Source: Nitrososphaerota archaeon (GTDB lineage: Archaea > Thermoproteota > Nitrososphaeria_A > Caldarchaeales > Wolframiiraptoraceae). Taken from it: a DNA stretch of 7,617 nt. The position numbers and the translations under genes were made by a program. Below are positions 5,407-7,617 of the stretch, piece after piece. The notes beneath the pieces are model-generated. The model did no database searches and was not told the DNA's origin. It saw only the letters and a list, made by a program, of their open reading frames with translations. Numbering within the stretch: the stretch's first letter is position 1; every line of letters begins with the position of its first letter. The stretch covers positions 1 to 7,617 of the forward strand of contig JAGGVM010000068.1 in NCBI GenBank assembly GCA_021157985.1, in the 5' to 3' direction.

Positions 5407-6344
5407 GCTATAACCCCGACCGTTAGAAGCTGGTATATCGTGTGGGAGACGAAGAACACCACTAGGGTAACTAAGGCCGCTGTCGCGCCGTTTAATCTCC
5501 TGCCGTAAGCGGTTAAGGCCGTTAGGAAGGGGAGGGTCGCGACTTGGGCTATTATGAGGTATACGTCTCTGATCTGGTAGTAGAGCGGGGTGCGCTCTGG
5601 AGGTATAAGCCCCAATCCGAGAAGCCTGTTGAGCGATAGGATGGCCGGGAAGATCATGAGCGGGAGGCATGCGACGATAAGCGATGAGAAAAACTTGACC
5701 TCGTCGAGAAGCGAGGCGCCGGCCACTTTCCTAACCCTGTCTAAAACGGATTCGCCCTTAGATCCCTTGAAGAGGACTCCGGAGAAAAGGATCGCGACCA
5801 CGGTGATGAGCCCGTAGAGCGCTAAGGTGTTGAGGAGATATGAGCCCGCGGTCAAGAAGACGTTAGGCCTAACCGGATAGAAATGCATCAGGATCGAGAT
5901 CTGCCTACTATAGATCAGGAGGACGGTTGAGAGAACGAATCCAAGAGCGGGAACTATGAAGGTGACGACTTTCTGCTCATAGAGCGGCGTATAAAGCCAG
6001 ACCGGGAAGAAGAGGTTCGTCAGGATCCTGGCCATTCTTCCCCCGCTTTCGGGCTCGGCGAGGTCGGCGGCTGAAACCGTTCCCTTCTCCTTGAGGGCTT
6101 TGTAGACGCGTTTTCCCTCCTCGGTGAGGACGTAGTTCCGGTCCTTGTCCTGGGTTACGAACCCGCGGAGCTGTCTGAGGTTGTAGTAGAGCGATCCCGT
6201 GCTTATCTTCAAGCTATCCCGGAGGGCCGTCGCGCTGATCTTCCCAGCGTCCCCGATGGCCAAAAGGATCCTCCGCCTCGTCCTATACCTCAGGAGCCAG
6301 AGGAGCTCGTCCTCGGTCCGCTCCCTTATCGCCGTGATCAACAT
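5403..6344 (-). CDS. Membrane protein with N-terminal winged-helix DNA-binding domain
   Basis: 313 residues. Residues about 12-88 form an ArsR/MarR-like winged helix: LLRYRTRRRILLAIGDAG, then ISATALRDSLKISTGSLYYNLRQL as the helix-turn-helix with recognition helix, then a wing ending NYVLTEEGKRVYKAL. A short linker leads to about five hydrophobic helices (roughly 124-143, 165-190, 222-243, 260-278, 287-310), reminiscent of Yip1-type bundles, though I cannot confirm that family. The architecture predicts a membrane-bound regulator that holds its DNA-binding domain at the inner membrane face. No ligand or target can be read. The start is ATG 6344 with GAGG four bases upstream and a TATA-like box at 6374-6380. 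It is divergent from the AbrB gene, which is therefore a natural candidate target. The stop codon overlaps that of uS10 by four bases. Confidence 0.82.
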   Translation of the reverse strand: MLITAIRERTEDELLWLLRYRTRRRILLAIGDAGKISATALRDSLKISTGSLYYNLRQLRGFVTQDKDRNYVLTEEGKRVYKALKEKGTVSAADLAEPESGGRMARILTNLFFPVWLYTPLYEQKVVTFIVPALGFVLSTVLLIYSRQISILMHFYPVRPNVFLTAGSYLLNTLALYGLITVVAILFSGVLFKGSKGESVLDRVRKVAGASLLDEVKFFSSLIVACLPLMIFPAILSLNRLLGLGLIPPERTPLYYQIRDVYLIIAQVATLPFLTALTAYGRRLNGATAALVTLVVFFVSHTIYQLLTVGVIA

Positions 6345-6373
6345 CCGGCCTCGAATCCCTACTCAACTAAGGG

Positions 6374-6380
6374 CTTTAAA
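6374..6380 (-). promoter_or_regulatory. TATA-like box for the winged-helix membrane protein
   Basis: Minus-strand TTTAAAG, centred 33 bases before the ATG at 6344. It predicts a leader of about seven bases, short enough that the GAGG near the ATG may not be used. Confidence 0.45.
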
Positions 6381-6412
6381 GAGATTGCTCCTCCGCCTCG
6401 CCTATAGCTCGG

Positions 6413-6421
6413 CTTAAATAA
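6413..6421 (+). promoter_or_regulatory. TATA-like box for the AbrB / endonuclease Q operon
   Basis: CTTAAATAA predicts a transcription start near 6443, immediately before GGAGAGG (6444-6450), which lies 11 bases ahead of the ATG. Box, leader and ribosome-binding site are mutually consistent. Confidence 0.45.
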
Positions 6422-6461
6422 ACGTAAATCGCAGATAATATTCGGAGAGGATCGGGATAAT

Positions 6462-7037
6462 ATGAGCTGGAGCGAGGACTCCGTGAGCTTTAGGGCGGCG
6501 ATCAGGCGGAGCGGGAACAGCCTCGTGATAACGATTCCAGCGGAGCTCAGCCAGCGATTCCTCCTCAGGGAAGGCCAGGAGCTCCTGATCTACGGCTTAT
6601 CGAGGAAGGTTCCGGAGTTCGAGGGAGCGCTTCAGATCTATCTCGGATACTTCGTCGTCCAGGAGAAGGCTCCGACCGCGGTCTTCAAGGTCGAGGTGGG
6701 GGAAGAGAAGATCCCCTTGCTTCAGGAAGTGGTTAAGGAGATCGAGGAAAAGTATCTTCCTTCCAGGGTTGATTTAATGAAGCTCGGGGACTCGGAGGTC
6801 GAGGTGGACTTCGTCTTCGGCGCGATAACCCCTACGACCATAAGGAGGGTTAGGGAGAGGAAGGAGGTCGAGGCAGCTGCATCGGAGATAGAGTTCAAGC
6901 TTTCATCAGCAGGCTTCAAGATCTCGGAGAAAAAGATCGAGGACAAGATAATCGAGTGGAGGAACATCGACCCAGCGAAGCTCTCAAAAGCGCCCTACAA
7001 GGTCTCGGAAGTAGTCAGATGGCGATGGGAGATCTAA
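6462..7037 (+). CDS. AbrB/SpoVT-type DNA-binding protein with unrecognised C-terminal region
   Basis: 191 residues. Residues 8-48 are a swapped-hairpin AbrB domain of the MazE/SpoVT type: FRAAIRRSGNSLVITIPAEL, then FLLREGQELLIYGL. Such domains dimerise and bind promoter DNA. The remaining 140 or so residues are unlike the short antitoxin or plain AbrB proteins. They hold alternating strands and amphipathic helices (LLQEVVKEIEEKYL, EVDFVFGAITPTTIRRVRERKEVEAAASEI, FKISEKKIEDKIIEW), and I do not recognise them. No toxin gene is adjacent, so antitoxin function is unlikely. The ATG at 6462 follows GGAGAGG. The next gene, endonuclease Q-like, begins 19 bases after the stop, so the two are very probably one operon. 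The protein could be an autoregulator of that operon; this is inference. Confidence 0.85.
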   Translation: MSWSEDSVSFRAAIRRSGNSLVITIPAELSQRFLLREGQELLIYGLSRKVPEFEGALQIYLGYFVVQEKAPTAVFKVEVGEEKIPLLQEVVKEIEEKYLPSRVDLMKLGDSEVEVDFVFGAITPTTIRRVRERKEVEAAASEIEFKLSSAGFKISEKKIEDKIIEWRNIDPAKLSKAPYKVSEVVRWRWEI

Positions 7038-7056
7038 CGAGGAGGAGACCGCCCAA

Positions 7057-7617
7057 GTGAAAGTGATCGCGGATCTCCACGTTCACAGCAAATACTCCGG
7101 CGCGACCTCGACGAGAATGAATATTCCCGAGATCACGGCCTTCGCCGAGCTGAAAGGATTAAACATACTCGGAACAGGAGATGTCCTCCATCCCAAGTGG
7201 CGGCAAGAGCTTAGGAGAGACTTAGAACCTGTTGAAGGCGGATTATATCGGCCGAGAAGCGGGCCTGAGATCTATTTCATCCCCCAGGTGGAGGTCGCAA
7301 CCGTCCACGAGTACGAGGGAAAGGCTCGCAGGATTCACCATGTGATCTTGATGCCGAGCCTCGAAGTAGCAGAGCAGCTCTCCGACGAGCTTAGGAGGTT
7401 CGGTGACATAGCCTCCGATGGAAGACCCGTGCTGAGCATTCACCCGGCCGAGCTCGTTGAAATAGTCATGAGCCTCGACTCGAGGAACATAATTTTCCCG
7501 GCGCATATCTGGACGCCGTGGTGGAGCATATTCGGCGCGAGGAGCGGCGTGGACCGGATGGAGGAATGCTATGAGGATCAAGTCAAGCATATACACGCGA
7601 TCGAGACGGGGCTGAGC
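7057..7617 (+). CDS. endoQ: Endonuclease Q-like PHP-domain protein (3' part outside window)
   Basis: The first 187 residues are visible; the archaeal enzyme is around 420. PHP metal-site motifs appear in order: DLHVHSKYS (6-14), GTGDVLHPKW (39-48), QVEV with E79, RIHHVILMP (92-100), DGRP (121-124), FPAHIWTPWWSIFG (147-160) and the distinctive IETGLS at the right edge. This set, especially LHPKW, HIWTPW and ETGLS, matches the family of Pyrococcus endonuclease Q, which nicks DNA 5' of uracil, hypoxanthine, xanthine and abasic sites. A relative with another activity is possible because the C-terminal half is not seen. The GTG at 7057 has a strong GGAGGAGA (7041-7048) eight bases upstream; GTG at 7063 is less well placed. 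Co-transcribed with the AbrB gene. Confidence 0.88.
   Translation, partial: MKVIADLHVHSKYSGATSTRMNIPEITAFAELKGLNILGTGDVLHPKWRQELRRDLEPVEGGLYRPRSGPEIYFIPQVEVATVHEYEGKARRIHHVILMPSLEVAEQLSDELRRFGDIASDGRPVLSIHPAELVEIVMSLDSRNIIFPAHIWTPWWSIFGARSGVDRMEECYEDQVKHIHAIETGLS

Noticed and set aside
5029..5670. A minus-strand open frame of 213 codons opposite uS10
   Set aside because: It lies antisense to uS10 and out of frame within the winged-helix gene. The product is rich in P, H and R with no recognisable domain.
6462..7037. AbrB protein as the antitoxin of a toxin-antitoxin pair
   Set aside because: At 191 residues it is much longer than typical AbrB-type antitoxins, and the next gene is a PHP-family nuclease related to EndoQ rather than a PIN, MazF or similar toxin.
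7243..7596. Minus-strand open frame opposite the EndoQ-like gene
   Set aside because: It is the antisense shadow of a gene with conserved PHP motifs, with no promoter or ribosome-binding site of its own.

Overview
The window looks like chromosomal DNA of an archaeon of the TACK/Thermoproteota lineage, probably thermophilic. It carries an ESCRT-III (CdvB-type) cell-division protein, the archaeal lipid enzyme CDP-archaeol synthase, an archaeal-type uS10 and a PUA protein of the MCT-1/Tma20 type. TATA-like boxes sit 20-30 bases ahead of several start codons, and TTG and GTG starts outnumber ATG. It is compact housekeeping DNA. I see no mobile element, CRISPR array, tRNA or rRNA.

Layout from left to right. 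(1) 1-513, minus: N-terminal part of a CdvB/Snf7-family protein, cut by the window edge. (2) 659-1189, plus: carS, divergent from it. (3) 1186-1413, minus: small zinc-ribbon membrane protein, tail to tail with carS. (4) 1495-2691, plus: 12-helix MFS transporter. (5) 2674-3177 and about 3180-3737, minus: a PUA RNA-binding protein and, upstream of it, a NT5C-like HAD phosphatase, in a tight two-gene operon. (6) 3865-5007, plus: four CBS domains fused to a C-terminal domain that resembles the HPF/RaiA ribosome-hibernation fold. (7) 5095-5406, plus: ribosomal protein uS10. (8) 5403-6344, minus: membrane protein with an N-terminal winged helix. (9) 6462-7037, plus: AbrB-type protein with an unrecognised C-terminal region. 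It is followed after 19 bases by (10) 7057 to the right edge, plus: the N-terminal part of a PHP-family protein that reads like endonuclease Q, a DNA-repair nuclease for deaminated bases.

The middle (2674-5406) has a translation theme: an MCT-1-like PUA protein, a possible nucleotide-sensing ribosome-hibernation factor, and uS10, with a nucleotidase-like gene between them. The left end concerns membrane lipid and membrane remodelling, and the right end DNA repair and regulation. Strands alternate: the four divergent gaps hold TATA-like boxes, and all three convergent gene pairs overlap at their stop codons.

The most interesting item is the CBS-HPF fusion beside uS10. Next are the AbrB/endonuclease Q pair and the membrane winged-helix protein divergent from it.
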